A stretch of DNA of 64,000 nt, taken from assembly GCF_036250695.1 (NCBI RefSeq), contig NZ_CP109427.1, forward strand, positions 8,184,001 through 8,248,000, written 5' to 3'. Below, piece after piece: positions 52,699-60,760 of this stretch; the first letter of the stretch is position 1, and each line of letters opens with the position of its first letter. This DNA comes from Streptomyces sp. NBC_01497 (GTDB lineage Bacteria; Actinomycetota; Actinomycetes; Streptomycetales; Streptomycetaceae). Both the position numbers and the translations under genes were made by a program. The notes under the pieces are model-generated. The model was not told where the DNA came from and ran no database searches. It saw nothing but the letters and a program-made list of their open reading frames with translations.

Positions 52699-52764
52699 CT
52701 AATCTGAGGCTAGGGTGATCGGTCCGAGGTCTACAACGGGTGATCCGACAAATGGCCGGGAGTC

Positions 52765-53406
52765 ATGCCTCCAACCACCGGGGACGCGCTGGACCGTTCG
52801 GTCGGCGACCATCGAAGAAATCCTCGCCGCCGAGGTGAGGAGTTGGAGCAGGCCATCCTGACGGCGGCTCTCGAAGAGCTCGCCGAGGTCGGTTACGCCG
52901 GGCTGACGATGGAACGCGTGGCCGTACGGGCCCGCACCGGCAAGGCCGTCCTGTACCGCCGCTGGCCCGGCCGTGCCGAACTCGTCGTCGACGCCTGCGC
53001 AGCCCACCGTCTGACCGATGTCGACCCGCCCGACACCGGCGCCCTGCGCACCGATGTGATCGCCGCGCTACGGCAACTCTCCGCCAAACTGGCGGCCTCG
53101 CACGGCGACATCCTCCGCGGCCTGCTCACCGAGGCCATGCACGATCCCGAGTTCGCCCGGCTGGTCCGCGAGCGGGTCCAGACCGCGGGCTCCGGGCCGA
53201 TCCAGGGGGTCCTGTGGCGTGCCGTGGAGCGCGGTGAGATCGAGTCGTGGGTCCTCGGCTCGCGGCGCGCCGCCGTGGCGGTCGACCTGCTGCGCAACCA
53301 GTTCCTGCTGCACGGGGCCCCGATCCCCGAGGATGTCATCACCGAGATCGTCGACGAGGTCTACCTTCCCCTCCTGCTCGCGCCGCCCCTCACGTCCCCC
53401 GAGTAA
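52765..53406 (+). CDS. TetR-family regulator beside the P450
   Basis: This 213-residue regulator has the DNA-binding domain at about residues 24-72 (GEELEQAILTAALEELAEVG ... VRARTGKAVLYRRWPGRAEL) and a C-terminal domain of the TetR_C_11 type (LSAKLAASHGDILRGLLTEAM, DLLRNQFLLHGAPIPEDVITEIVDEVYLPLL). Its divergent position next to the P450/ferredoxin pair makes it the likely repressor of those genes. The ATG at 52765 is preceded by GGGAG. Confidence 0.9.
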   Translation: MPPTTGDALDRSVGDHRRNPRRRGEELEQAILTAALEELAEVGYAGLTMERVAVRARTGKAVLYRRWPGRAELVVDACAAHRLTDVDPPDTGALRTDVIAALRQLSAKLAASHGDILRGLLTEAMHDPEFARLVRERVQTAGSGPIQGVLWRAVERGEIESWVLGSRRAAVAVDLLRNQFLLHGAPIPEDVITEIVDEVYLPLLLAPPLTSPE

Positions 53407-53813
53407 CTCTCCTCGGTCCGCCTGACGAACGGGACCGCGAGGGACGGGCAGGGCGGAGGGAAGGGCCCGGCGGACCGGGAGCGCCCCGGCGGCAGGACGA
53501 CGGGGGTGAGGGCGAGGGCGCTCACGCCGAGCTCCTGAGGAGGCCCGTTCAACCCAGGGGATGGCCGAGGGGCGGCGGCGTGGCCGGGGGCAAGGCACTC
53601 ACGCAGGCCCGTGCCCGGACGTCGAAGGCGCCCCGTGACGACCACGCGCCGCGCCGGTGCGCGATCACCCCGGGCGCCTCCGCCCTGATGGCCGTGCCCG
53701 GCTGTCTCCGGGACGGCGCCCGCGTCCGACCGGCCGCTGACGCCCTCTACGATCATGCTCAGGAGCAGCAGTGCTGACAGACTCGCCGCGACGACGATGA
53801 GGCCCCATGTCAT
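53361..53813 (-). CDS. Possible one-span membrane ORF (150 residues)
   Basis: A minus-strand frame starts at ATG 53813 with a convincing membrane helix (TWGLIVVAASLSALLLLSMIV) and then a long, low-complexity Arg/Pro/Gly tail that overlaps the end of the TetR gene by 46 bases on the opposite strand. The first ~35 residues look real and the tail does not. AGGGACGG lies upstream of the ATG. Either a short real gene continued by chance or a true small membrane protein. The start overlaps the opposite ORF at 53807. Confidence 0.3.
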   Translation of the reverse strand: MTWGLIVVAASLSALLLLSMIVEGVSGRSDAGAVPETAGHGHQGGGARGDRAPARRVVVTGRLRRPGTGLRECLAPGHAAAPRPSPGLNGPPQELGVSALALTPVVLPPGRSRSAGPFPPPCPSLAVPFVRRTEESYSGDVRGGASRRGR

Positions 53814-54031
53814 ACCGTCCCTACCCCGACGCCCCCCGCGCCCTGCGGCAGCTCGACCGGCACGCACAGGGGCCCGTACGCCCCCTACGCCGGCCGTCGG
53901 CGCTGGAACGACAGCTCGCCGAGCAGGCTCACACCGCGCTTCGTGCGATGGGGCGCAGTGCCCGCCCCGTCGGGGGGCAGCCGCACGCGAGACCGAAGCT
54001 CGATGTCTGGAAGCTGGCCAACGACAGGTAG
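53807..54031 (+). CDS. Hypothetical protein (74 residues)
   Basis: The ORF MSYRPYPDAPRALRQLDRHA ... ALRAMGRSARPVGGQ ... LDVWKLANDR is strongly basic, with good third-position G/C. GATGAGG lies before the ATG at 53807. It shares its start with the opposite ORF at 53813 (head-to-head, seven bases overlap), so probably only one of the two is genuine. No function recognised. Confidence 0.45.
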   Translation: MSYRPYPDAPRALRQLDRHAQGPVRPLRRPSALERQLAEQAHTALRAMGRSARPVGGQPHARPKLDVWKLANDR

Positions 54032-54339
54032 CCACAGCCCGACGCCCCGTCCTCCGCCCGCCTGACGGGCGCGCGGCGTCGCCGTGGGGGACTCCCCGTT
54101 CATGGGCCGTGGTGGCGCCCCGGTCGAGCCACTCACCAACCGCTCCCGCGCCGCCCCTTGCTGCGCGTCCTGTGGCTCGGTCCTCCGAAGCCGTGCAGTG
54201 GCCGTGGGACCGGACACCGTCCGGTGGACTGGTTCCGCACACGTGATCGCCCCGGGCATGTGCCCGTGGTGTGACCGTGAAGCCCCACCGGGTGGTGGGC
54301 CCGCCGGTTGAAGGGCGCGGGCCTCCCCGCCCGCGATAC
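54032..54339. other. Gap before the DinB-like gene
   Basis: No supported gene in about 310 bases. The next gene appears to be leaderless. Confidence 0.45.
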
Positions 54340-54359
54340 GGTCCTGACATGTCAGGACC
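54340..54359. promoter_or_regulatory. Perfect 20-bp palindrome covering the start codon
   Basis: GGTCCTGACATGTCAGGACC is a perfect 20-bp palindrome, and its central ATG (54349) is the start codon of the next gene. TACGGT (54337-54342) fits a TAnnnT -10 box six bases upstream of that ATG, which suggests a leaderless transcript. A repressor bound here would cover the -10 box, +1 and start codon. Confidence 0.75.
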
Positions 54360-55005
54360 AGCGGAACCCGCACCATCGCCCTCTCCCGTCACCGCGGACG
54401 ACGTCGGCCTTGCCGTGCTGCTCTCGGTGGCCGTCCTTCGGGAGGCACCCCCGGCGGCGTGGGACCGCAAGGCCGGTTCGTTGGAGTGGGACTGCTGGGA
54501 GACCGCCGAGCACCTGGCCGACGACCTGTTCTTCTACGCCGTCCAACTGGGCCCGCAGCGGCCGCCGCTGGACACCCATGTCCCCTTCGCCCTGAGCCGG
54601 AAGAGGCCGGGCGGACCGGCCAACTTCACTTTCGCGGACCGTGAGGCGGGCCCGGCCGGCCTGCTGCAGGTACTGGAGGCGAGTGGCGCACTGCTGGTGG
54701 CCATGGTGCGAACGACCCCGCACCGGGTCCGCAGTCACCATGCCTGGGGAGTGTCGGATCCCGAGGGCTTCGCGGCGATGGGTGTGGTCGAGACACTCGT
54801 GCACACGCACGACCTGGCGGAGGGGCTCGGGCTCACCTGGTCCCCGCCCGCAGAGTTGTGCTCGCGCGTACTCGCCCGGCTGTTCCGGGAAGCCCCGGAG
54901 AGCGCGGATCACTGGCTCACCCTGTTGTGGGCCACGGGGCGCGCCGAACTGCCCGGGCACGCACGGCTGTCCACATGGCGCTGGGACGGCACACCACGGT
55001 CGTGA
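54349..55005 (+). CDS. DinB/MDMPI-like protein
   Basis: This 218-residue protein resembles the DinB/mycothiol-dependent maleylpyruvate isomerase N-terminal group: DVGLAVLLSVAVLREAPPAAW, CWETAEHLADDLFFYAVQLG with its conserved His, and VVETLVHTHDLAEGLGL. These are four-helix Zn-binding proteins often tied to mycothiol or bacillithiol chemistry. The ATG at 54349 is the only start within the conserved region and sits in a perfect 20-bp palindrome, suggesting tight control. The longer open frame upstream is not conserved in style. Confidence 0.8.
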   Translation: MSGPAEPAPSPSPVTADDVGLAVLLSVAVLREAPPAAWDRKAGSLEWDCWETAEHLADDLFFYAVQLGPQRPPLDTHVPFALSRKRPGGPANFTFADREAGPAGLLQVLEASGALLVAMVRTTPHRVRSHHAWGVSDPEGFAAMGVVETLVHTHDLAEGLGLTWSPPAELCSRVLARLFREAPESADHWLTLLWATGRAELPGHARLSTWRWDGTPRS

Positions 55006-55183
55006 GCCGGACCTTCGGGGTTCCCCGGTGCGTCCATGGTGTGCGCGGGGGCACCGCACACGGGTACGGGCAGCTCAGCACTCTGTCGCGAGTCCGGGGG
55101 AGACCCCGCCCCGGCGCAAGGACTAGGTTGGGACGGGAGCAGGTAACGGCCCCGGTTCGCAGGGGTGTTGTGGGAGGGTACGT

Positions 55184-56038
55184 ATGGATACGTCGTGGAT
55201 GGACCGTCAGCCCGCGCAGCCGGCGGTCGAATTGGAAACGGGCAAGGCACATCCGGCGCGGTTGTACGACTACTTCCTGGGTGGCAAGACGAACTACCCT
55301 GCCGACCGGGCCGCCGCGGAGGCGATGCTCACCGGGGGGCTGCCGACTGCCCGTCGTGACGCACGTGCGTCCAGGGACTTCATGATCCGGGCCGCGACCT
55401 ACATGGTCGACCAGGGCGTACGCCAGTTCCTCGACATCGGGACCGGCATCCCCACTTCTCCCAACCTGCACGAAGTCGCGCAGTCGCGGTCGCCCGAGTC
55501 CAGGGTCGTCTACACGGACAACGACCCCATCGTCCTGGCGCACTCCCGGGCCCTGCACACCAGCAGCCCCGAAGGGCGCGCCGTCTATCTGCCCGCCGAC
55601 GCGGAGGACCCGGACACGATCCTGGGGTCCGAGGCTCTGCGTGACACGCTCGACCTGAGCCGGCCGGTCGGCCTCACGCTGCTCCTCCTTCTGCACTGGC
55701 TCCCCGCGGATGCCGGAAGCCGGCTTGTGCGGCGACTGATGAACGAACTCGCGCCCGGCAGTCACCTGGTCGTCTCCTACCTGGCGCGGGACCTCTTCGA
55801 CAACGAGGGCGACGCCGCCGCCCTGGAGGGCACTTTCGCCAACGGCAGCACCAACAAGCTGCAGGGCGCCACCAGGCCCGAGGTCGAGGCACTGTTCGAC
55901 GGACTGGAGATGGTGGAGCCCGGCCTCGTCCCGACGAACCAGTGGCGCCCGACCCTGGTGCCGGTCCAGGTCGGTGATCCGGCGCTGGCGGCGAAGGGCG
56001 TAGTCCCGGCGTGGAGCGGGATCGGCGTCAAGCGGTGA
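55184..56038 (+). CDS. DUF574 SAM-dependent methyltransferase
   Basis: This 284-residue protein matches the actinomycete Methyltransf_19 (DUF574) family: KAHPARLYDYFLGGKTNYPADR near the start, VDQGVRQFLDIGTGIPTSPN (SAM-binding glycine-rich loop), RVVYTDNDPIVLAHSRAL and SYLARDLFDNEGDAAAL. Members are numerous in Streptomyces and mostly without a known substrate. ATG 55184 follows GGGAGGG by a good spacing. Confidence 0.9.
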   Translation: MDTSWMDRQPAQPAVELETGKAHPARLYDYFLGGKTNYPADRAAAEAMLTGGLPTARRDARASRDFMIRAATYMVDQGVRQFLDIGTGIPTSPNLHEVAQSRSPESRVVYTDNDPIVLAHSRALHTSSPEGRAVYLPADAEDPDTILGSEALRDTLDLSRPVGLTLLLLLHWLPADAGSRLVRRLMNELAPGSHLVVSYLARDLFDNEGDAAALEGTFANGSTNKLQGATRPEVEALFDGLEMVEPGLVPTNQWRPTLVPVQVGDPALAAKGVVPAWSGIGVKR

Positions 56039-56491
56039 CCTGGCGTACGGGGGATCGCGCCCCCGCCCCCGCCCGACTGCCCGTGGGTGCGGGCCGGGCC
56101 GGCGAGCGCTGAGTACGTGAGGGCAGGCCCCGAGGGCGCCTGACACAGCGGGCCGGGCCGTGGCCACGCACGGATCGGGCGGTGGACCGTGCCGATCGCC
56201 GCGTCCGCCTCCCGCGCTCGAAGGCTCTGCCGCCTCCGCACTCCGCCTTTCCCGGACGTGACCAGCTACCTTGGCGTCGCCCGGTGCGTACGGGGCGGAC
56301 AGTGGCCGGCTCGGCTCTCACGTGGGCTCCGTACGGAATGCCACCGCACCGCGCGTGCCACGGACGCGCGGTGCAGAGCGTGGCGGGCCGGATGTCCGAC
56401 GCCGGGCGCGCCGATGCTGTGGCGCGCGCCCGCCTCATGGACCGCGGGCGCGGATCACGGGGCGCACCCGGGCCGGTACTTCGCGGGAGTG
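56039..56491. other. Convergent gap without a supported gene
   Basis: About 450 bases between the convergent methyltransferase and dehydrogenase genes. A short CGGGGG/CCCCG hairpin near 56049-56064 may contribute to termination. Confidence 0.45.
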
Positions 56492-57205
56492 CTACCGCTG
56501 TGCGGGAAGCCCCACGTACACGTCTTCCGGTGCGCCGGAGAGTCCTGCCTTGGCGTTCCTGCTCTTGTCGTCCCCGATCACTTCCAGGGCGCGGGCCTCG
56601 ATGCCGTCTAGCGCCAGTGCCGCGACCTTCACCGGGTCGGCCTTGTCCGACGCGTCGACGTAGGAGGCCATGTCGGTGTCCATGTAACCGACGTGCAGCG
56701 CCGTCACGTCGGTGTGCTGCGCGGCGAGCTCCTGCCGGACGACGTTCGTCATCGCCCAGGCGGCGGCCTTCGCGGCACTGTAGGCGCCGTAGTTGGGGAA
56801 GTGGACCCAGGAGAGGACCGACAGCACGTTGAGGATGGCGCCGCCGCCGTTGCGGGCGAGGGCGGGGGCGAAGGCACGCACCATGCCGAGCGTTCCGTAG
56901 TAGTGCGTCTCCATTTCGAGCCGGACGTCCGCCATCTCGCCACTGAGGAAGTTGGTGTGGGTGCTGATGCCCGCGTTGTTCACCAGGAGGGTCGTGTCCG
57001 ACGCGATGGCCGCGGCTTCGGCGATGGAGGCGGGATCGGTGATGTCGAGCCGGAGGGGGACCACTCCCGGCAGATCCACGGTGCTCGTGTCGCGTGCCGT
57101 CGCGTAGACCTTCGCCGCCCCGCGGGACAACAGCTGTTCGGTGAGGTGGCGACCGAAGCCACGGTTCGCACCGGTGACCAGCGCGACAGAGTTCTCGATG
57201 TGCAT
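56492..57205 (-). CDS. Short-chain dehydrogenase 1
   Basis: This 237-residue classical SDR has the cofactor motif VTGANRGFGRHL (TGxxxGxG, about 10-21), the stabilising NNAG, the catalytic Ser in LSVLSW and Tyr-x3-Lys in YSAAKAA. It reduces or oxidises an unknown carbonyl/alcohol with NAD(P)(H). ATG 57205 is preceded by an A/G-rich region (GGAGACATC). It lies 256 bases after the next SDR gene on the same strand and could be co-transcribed with it. Confidence 0.9.
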   Translation of the reverse strand: MHIENSVALVTGANRGFGRHLTEQLLSRGAAKVYATARDTSTVDLPGVVPLRLDITDPASIAEAAAIASDTTLLVNNAGISTHTNFLSGEMADVRLEMETHYYGTLGMVRAFAPALARNGGGAILNVLSVLSWVHFPNYGAYSAAKAAAWAMTNVVRQELAAQHTDVTALHVGYMDTDMASYVDASDKADPVKVAALALDGIEARALEVIGDDKSRNAKAGLSGAPEDVYVGLPAQR

Positions 57206-57461
57206 GATGTCTCCTTGACGAAAAGGATGGTGGGACGGCCGGGGTGGGTCTGCCGTCTCTTACGGACCCTGGCGCCGTCGTCCGCAGGGGGCGCTCAGGA
57301 CAGCCGTGGATGGAATGCGGAGCCGGGCGCGGGCGCCGGAGCGCGTGGTGTGCCCCGCTGGCTCGGGCAGCAGCGGCCTCACGGCGAGCGGCGGCCGACG
57401 TCCCCGGGCCGGGGAGCACATGGTGGTTCCCGGCCCGGGGCGGGGCCGGACCCGCCGAGCC

Positions 57462-58253
57462 TCAGCCGCGGTAGCGGTTGGCGGGAGTGGAGCGGGAGAG
57501 GTTGGGGACGAGGGTCTGCCGGGCCTTCTCGAACGCCTCCCAGTCGCTGATGTCGGGCAGGGAGGGGATGGTGACGGGTTCCCCGGCGTCGAGGCCGGCG
57601 AGCGCGGCGTCGACGACGTCCTCCGCGGTCATGACCCACTCGTCCGGGAACGCCGAGAGCTCGATGCCCGAGCCCTCCCAGAACTCGGTGCGTACGGCGC
57701 CGGGCAGTACCGCCTGCACGGTGACCGGGCTCTCGGCGAGCTCCTGCTGGAGGGCCTGGGTGAGGGTGAGGACGTAGCTCTTGGTGCCGCTGTAGACAGC
57801 GCTGACCGGCAGGATGTTGAGGGCGAGCGCGGACGAGACATTCACGATCGTGCCCCGGCCACGGGCCGTCAGCCCGGGCAGCACCGCGGCCGTGAGGCGG
57901 GTCAGCGACGTCACATTGAGGGCGATCAGGGCGCCGAACGCGGACGGGGCCAGGCCGTTCAGGGGAGCGAAACCAGATCCGCCCGCATTGTTGATCAGCG
58001 CTTCGATGCTCTCGTCGGTGCGCAGCCGGTCTTCCACGGCGCTCAGTTGGGCTTCGTCGGTCAGATCGGCGGCGAGGACCTCCACCTTCCGGCCGGTGCG
58101 GGAGGCGATCGCGGTGGCGAGGGTCTCCAGCCGGGACGCGTTACGGGCGACGAGGACCAGGTCGTAGCCGCGGTCTGCCAGGCGCTGCGCGTATGCGGCC
58201 CCCAGACCGGCCGAGGCGCCGGTGATGACGGCGGACTTGCGAGGTGTGCTCAT
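57462..58253 (-). CDS. Short-chain dehydrogenase 2
   Basis: This 263-residue classical SDR has ITGASAGLGAAYAQRLADRG (TGxxxGxG), LINNAGG, catalytic Ser in VNVSSAL and YSGTKSYVL (Tyr-x3-Lys). Close to the DltE/YqjQ-like fatty-acyl or short-chain reductases in general look, but no substrate is implied. ATG 58253 is chosen because the conserved sequence starts there. Its 310-base upstream region carries two different TetR-type sites, which match those of the two adjacent TetR genes. Confidence 0.9.
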   Translation of the reverse strand: MSTPRKSAVITGASAGLGAAYAQRLADRGYDLVLVARNASRLETLATAIASRTGRKVEVLAADLTDEAQLSAVEDRLRTDESIEALINNAGGSGFAPLNGLAPSAFGALIALNVTSLTRLTAAVLPGLTARGRGTIVNVSSALALNILPVSAVYSGTKSYVLTLTQALQQELAESPVTVQAVLPGAVRTEFWEGSGIELSAFPDEWVMTAEDVVDAALAGLDAGEPVTIPSLPDISDWEAFEKARQTLVPNLSRSTPANRYRG

Positions 58254-58338
58254 GGTGGGTCTCTCTTCCTTGACATGCGGGTGACCAGGGGCGGTTACCG
58301 GCATCCGGCCTTCTTGGACGAAGAGCCGGTCGCGGGAT

Positions 58339-58360
58339 TTAGATTACACACTCTATCTAA
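58339..58360. promoter_or_regulatory. TTAGAT-N10-ATCTAA operator of SDR 2
   Basis: TTAGAT (58339-58344) and ATCTAA (58355-58360) flank 10 bases, 86 bases upstream of the SDR 2 start. The same half-sites and spacing occur before the TetR gene at 59369. Confidence 0.7.
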
Positions 58361-58383
58361 GAGGTTCCACTCGGTGGAACCTC
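58361..58383. terminator. 10-bp hairpin downstream of the TetR gene
   Basis: GAGGTTCCAC-TCG-GTGGAACCTC is a perfect 10-bp stem with a three-base loop, 180 bases beyond the stop of the minus-strand TetR gene and directly beside the SDR 2 operator. It may terminate the TetR transcript or bind a regulator. Confidence 0.55.
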
Positions 58384-58482
58384 CGGCCGGACGCGGTCGC
58401 GACGGTGGCAATGCCGGCGCGGGCGGCGCACGTCCTTGAGTGGTGGGGGTCGTCGTCGTCTCCGGCGGCGCGGTGCGGTGCG

Positions 58483-58507
58483 ATCGTTTCTAGAACGATT
58501 AGTGCAA
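58483..58507. promoter_or_regulatory. Second TetR-type site upstream of SDR 2
   Basis: ATCGTT-TCTAG-AACGAT is a 6-bp inverted repeat (58483-58499), and AGAACGATTAGTGCAA (58492-58507) matches 15 of 16 bases of the site in front of the TetR gene at 58564. On the minus strand both read TTGCACTAAYCGTTCT in the same orientation to their genes. Confidence 0.65.
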
Positions 58508-58563
58508 TATTGGCTCATGCCTGACCCCTGCTCGACGCGGGGGCGGGCTCGGTCGAGCGGGGT

Positions 58564-59139
58564 TCAGTCGAGCAGGTTCAGGGTGGCCCGGAGGTCGGCC
58601 ATCAGGGGATCGAGGCCCGTGCCGGCCCGGACGCGCACGCGAAGGCCCAGCCAGACGTTGAACAGCGCCGCGGTCAGGACTTCCGGGTCACCCGCGCCGG
58701 AGATGCTGCCGTCGGTGCCCCCGCGGATGATCTGGTCGAGCAGGAGCCGGCGAGTGCGTCCGAAGTGGCTGTCCACGATGGTGAAGGCCTCCGGATCCCC
58801 GGGTGCCACCTCGGTCGCGGTGTTCACGGCCAGGCAGCCTCGCCTGAGCACCATGCCTGTGGTGATCGACGTTTCGAGCAGGCGTTGGACCGCCTGGCGC
58901 CCGTCGGGCGCCAGCTCGGCGCTCTCCGCCGCCATGGCTTCCTGCTCTGCCACGTACTGGGTGAGCGCCCGGACGAAGAGCTTGTGCTTGTCGCCGAACG
59001 TGTCGTACAGGCTGCGGCGTCCCACGCTCATGCGCTCGACGAGATCCTGCAGGGACGTCTGCTCGTAGCCGCGTTCCCAGAACAGGTCCATGGCGCGGCG
59101 CAGGACGCTGTCCGGGTCGAACTCCTTGGTGCGGGCCAT
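58564..59139 (-). CDS. TetR-family regulator (TetR A)
   Basis: This 191-residue AcrR/TetR-type regulator has its HTH domain in the first ~55 residues (DPDSVLRRAMDLFWERGYEQ ... MSVGRRSLYDTFGDKHKLF) and a TetR_C-type ligand domain (RRGCLAVNTATEVAPGDPEA, LTAALFNVWLGLRV). The site AGAACGGTTAGTGCAA upstream of its ATG (59182) suggests autoregulation, and its near-copy before SDR 2 suggests that gene as target. ATG 59139 begins the conserved sequence. Confidence 0.9.
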   Translation of the reverse strand: MARTKEFDPDSVLRRAMDLFWERGYEQTSLQDLVERMSVGRRSLYDTFGDKHKLFVRALTQYVAEQEAMAAESAELAPDGRQAVQRLLETSITTGMVLRRGCLAVNTATEVAPGDPEAFTIVDSHFGRTRRLLLDQIIRGGTDGSISGAGDPEVLTAALFNVWLGLRVRVRAGTGLDPLMADLRATLNLLD

Positions 59140-59181
59140 GGGGACTCCCTTCCGTGTCGTGCTCAGTCAGCGTACCTATTG

Positions 59182-59197
59182 AGAACGGTTAGTGCAA
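59182..59197. promoter_or_regulatory. TetR A operator
   Basis: AGAACGGTTAGTGCAA, 43 bases upstream of the TetR A start, recurs with one mismatch at 58492-58507 before SDR 2. Confidence 0.65.
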
Positions 59198-59326
59198 AAA
59201 GAAGCCGACCGTGGTCGCCCGGTGACAGGGGTGGAGCGGTCGTCCCCGCCTCGGAGCCCTGTCTCGAAGCCTTGGGCCGGTGCCTTGGGTGGCGCTCGCT
59301 CCGGGCGGCGATGAGTCGACGTATCA

Positions 59327-59346
59327 TAGATAGTCGGACTAATCTA
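59327..59346. promoter_or_regulatory. TAGAT-N10-ATCTA operator of TetR B
   Basis: TAGAT (59327-59331) and ATCTA (59342-59346) with 10 bases between, about 23 bases upstream of TetR B. Inside it AGTC/GACT is also complementary. Same half-sites and spacing as at 58339-58360. Confidence 0.7.
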
Positions 59347-59368
59347 AACCGCAAGGTGGTGGGTGGCC

Positions 59369-59983
59369 ATGAGTCGCGTTTCGCAGGCGCAGGCACAGGA
59401 GAACCGTGCGCGGACCGTCGCGGCCGCTTCGCACCTCCTGCGCGAGCGGGGGGTCGACGCCCTCAGCATCGCTGATCTGATGAAGTCCGTCGGCATGACC
59501 ACCGGTGGCTTCTACAAACAGTTCGCTTCCAAGGAAGCTCTTGTCTCGGAGGCGACGGACCACGCCTTCGGGGATCTCGCGACGCTTCTGACGGGCTTCG
59601 ACGAGCAGCACGACGATCGGGCGGGCGCGCGAGAAGCGGTGATCGACTTCTACCTGTCCACCGAGCACCGCGACCACCCCGGCGTCGGCTGCCCGGCCGC
59701 AGGCCTGGCCGGCGACATGGCCCGGGAGGCGGGCAGGGGAGAGGCCCACGTCCCCTATACGAACGGCCTGGAACAGTTCGCGCAGTGGCTCTCGGGGTCC
59801 GATCGGGCCGAAGGGGATGAGCAGGGCGGGCGCGCCGAGTCCGACGGCCTCGCCACCATGGCGACTCTGGTGGGCGCGGTCCTGCTGGCCCGGGCCGCGG
59901 TGGGGACCGATCTGTCGGAAGCGATCCTGAAGGCGGCGCGCCAGGCGCTGGACCCGGAGAAGGGTACTGCCTCGGCAAGGTAG
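59369..59983 (+). CDS. TetR-family regulator (TetR B)
   Basis: This 204-residue regulator has the HTH domain ENRARTVAAASHLLRERGVD ... MTTGGFYKQFASKEALV and a TetR_C domain with VGCPAAGLAGDMARE. It matches the NemR/BetI-like group in which a Cys near the ligand domain senses electrophiles, but that function is inferred. ATG 59369 follows AAGG by about 12 bases; GTG 59363 is two codons upstream and closer to AAGG. Operator sharing suggests that it represses itself and SDR 2. Confidence 0.88.
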   Translation: MSRVSQAQAQENRARTVAAASHLLRERGVDALSIADLMKSVGMTTGGFYKQFASKEALVSEATDHAFGDLATLLTGFDEQHDDRAGAREAVIDFYLSTEHRDHPGVGCPAAGLAGDMAREAGRGEAHVPYTNGLEQFAQWLSGSDRAEGDEQGGRAESDGLATMATLVGAVLLARAAVGTDLSEAILKAARQALDPEKGTASAR

Positions 59984-60167
59984 TCACGTCGGCGTCGCGC
60001 CAGGGCCTCCGCCACGGCGGCCTCGCGTGAGAACGGTGGTACGCCACGTCGGCCTCGCGCCGGAATCGCCATACGCCACGTCGGCCTCGCGCCAGAACCG
60101 CCGTACGTCGCCTCGGCACTGCGCCACAGGGGCCGTGCGCCCCGGCGGCCTCGTACCACGACGGCTT
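59976..60167. repeat. 32-bp-period tandem array, six units
   Basis: Six consecutive units of exactly 32 bases run from within the last codons of TetR B to 60167 (units at 59976, 60008, 60040, 60072, 60104, 60136). The consensus begins TACGCCACGTCGGCCTCGCG and units 3 and 4 agree in 29 of 32 bases. Since 32 is not a multiple of three, protein coding does not explain the period. Confidence 0.8.
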
Positions 60168-60187
60168 CCCCCCACGACGCCTGCGGC

Positions 60188-60760
60188 GTGGCCGGCGAGG
60201 GCGGGGCGGCGGCGGGAGCCACGCGCACGAACCTGCTGGCAGCCGGCGTCATCACCGGCCTGGGTGTCGCGGCCATGCACTACCTGGGCATGGCGGGCAT
60301 CCGTTTCCAGGGCCATCTCCTCTACAGCGTGCCGATCGTGGTGCTGTCCGTGGTCATCGCGCTCGTCGCGGCGACAGCGGCCCTGTGGGCGGCCGTGTCC
60401 GTCCGGGGTTTCCTCGCCAGCCTCGGGGCGAGCCTGGTCATGGGGATCGCTGTGACCGGCATGCACTACACGGGTATGGCTGCCATCCACGTCCCCGTGC
60501 AGGACCGTTCGGCAGCGGCCCTCGGTCCTTCTCCCAGGTCGCTGCTGTTCCCGATGCTGATCGGGCCCGTGGTGTTCCTCCTCATCGCGGGAGTGGTCGT
60601 CATGTTCGATCCCCTGCTCATCCTGGGCGAGGGCGAATGGTCGCAGTCCACCACCACCGTGCCGGAACAGGGTCACACCGCGGTGCGGAGCCAGGAACCG
60701 GACACCGGCTTCGGCAACGCTTTCGGGGTCCAGAACTCCCGCAGATGGAACGACGAGTGA
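60188..60760 (+). pseudogene. N-terminally truncated MHYT-domain protein
   Basis: The 190-residue frame encodes membrane segments with two MHYT-type motifs (AAMHYLGMAGI and TGMHYTGMAAIHV) and ends in a polar tail. Intact MHYT proteins carry three such motifs in about seven membrane segments and act as gas- or copper-sensing membrane modules. The first segment pair and the first motif are missing here, and upstream sequence is the 32-bp array. GTG 60188 has no ribosome binding site. A remnant is most likely, but expression of a shortened protein is possible. Confidence 0.65.

Noticed and set aside
60027..60455. Plus-strand frame crossing the 32-bp array as the true N-terminus of the MHYT gene
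   Set aside because: It is in a different frame from the MHYT motifs and encodes repetitive Arg/Pro-rich sequence without membrane segments.
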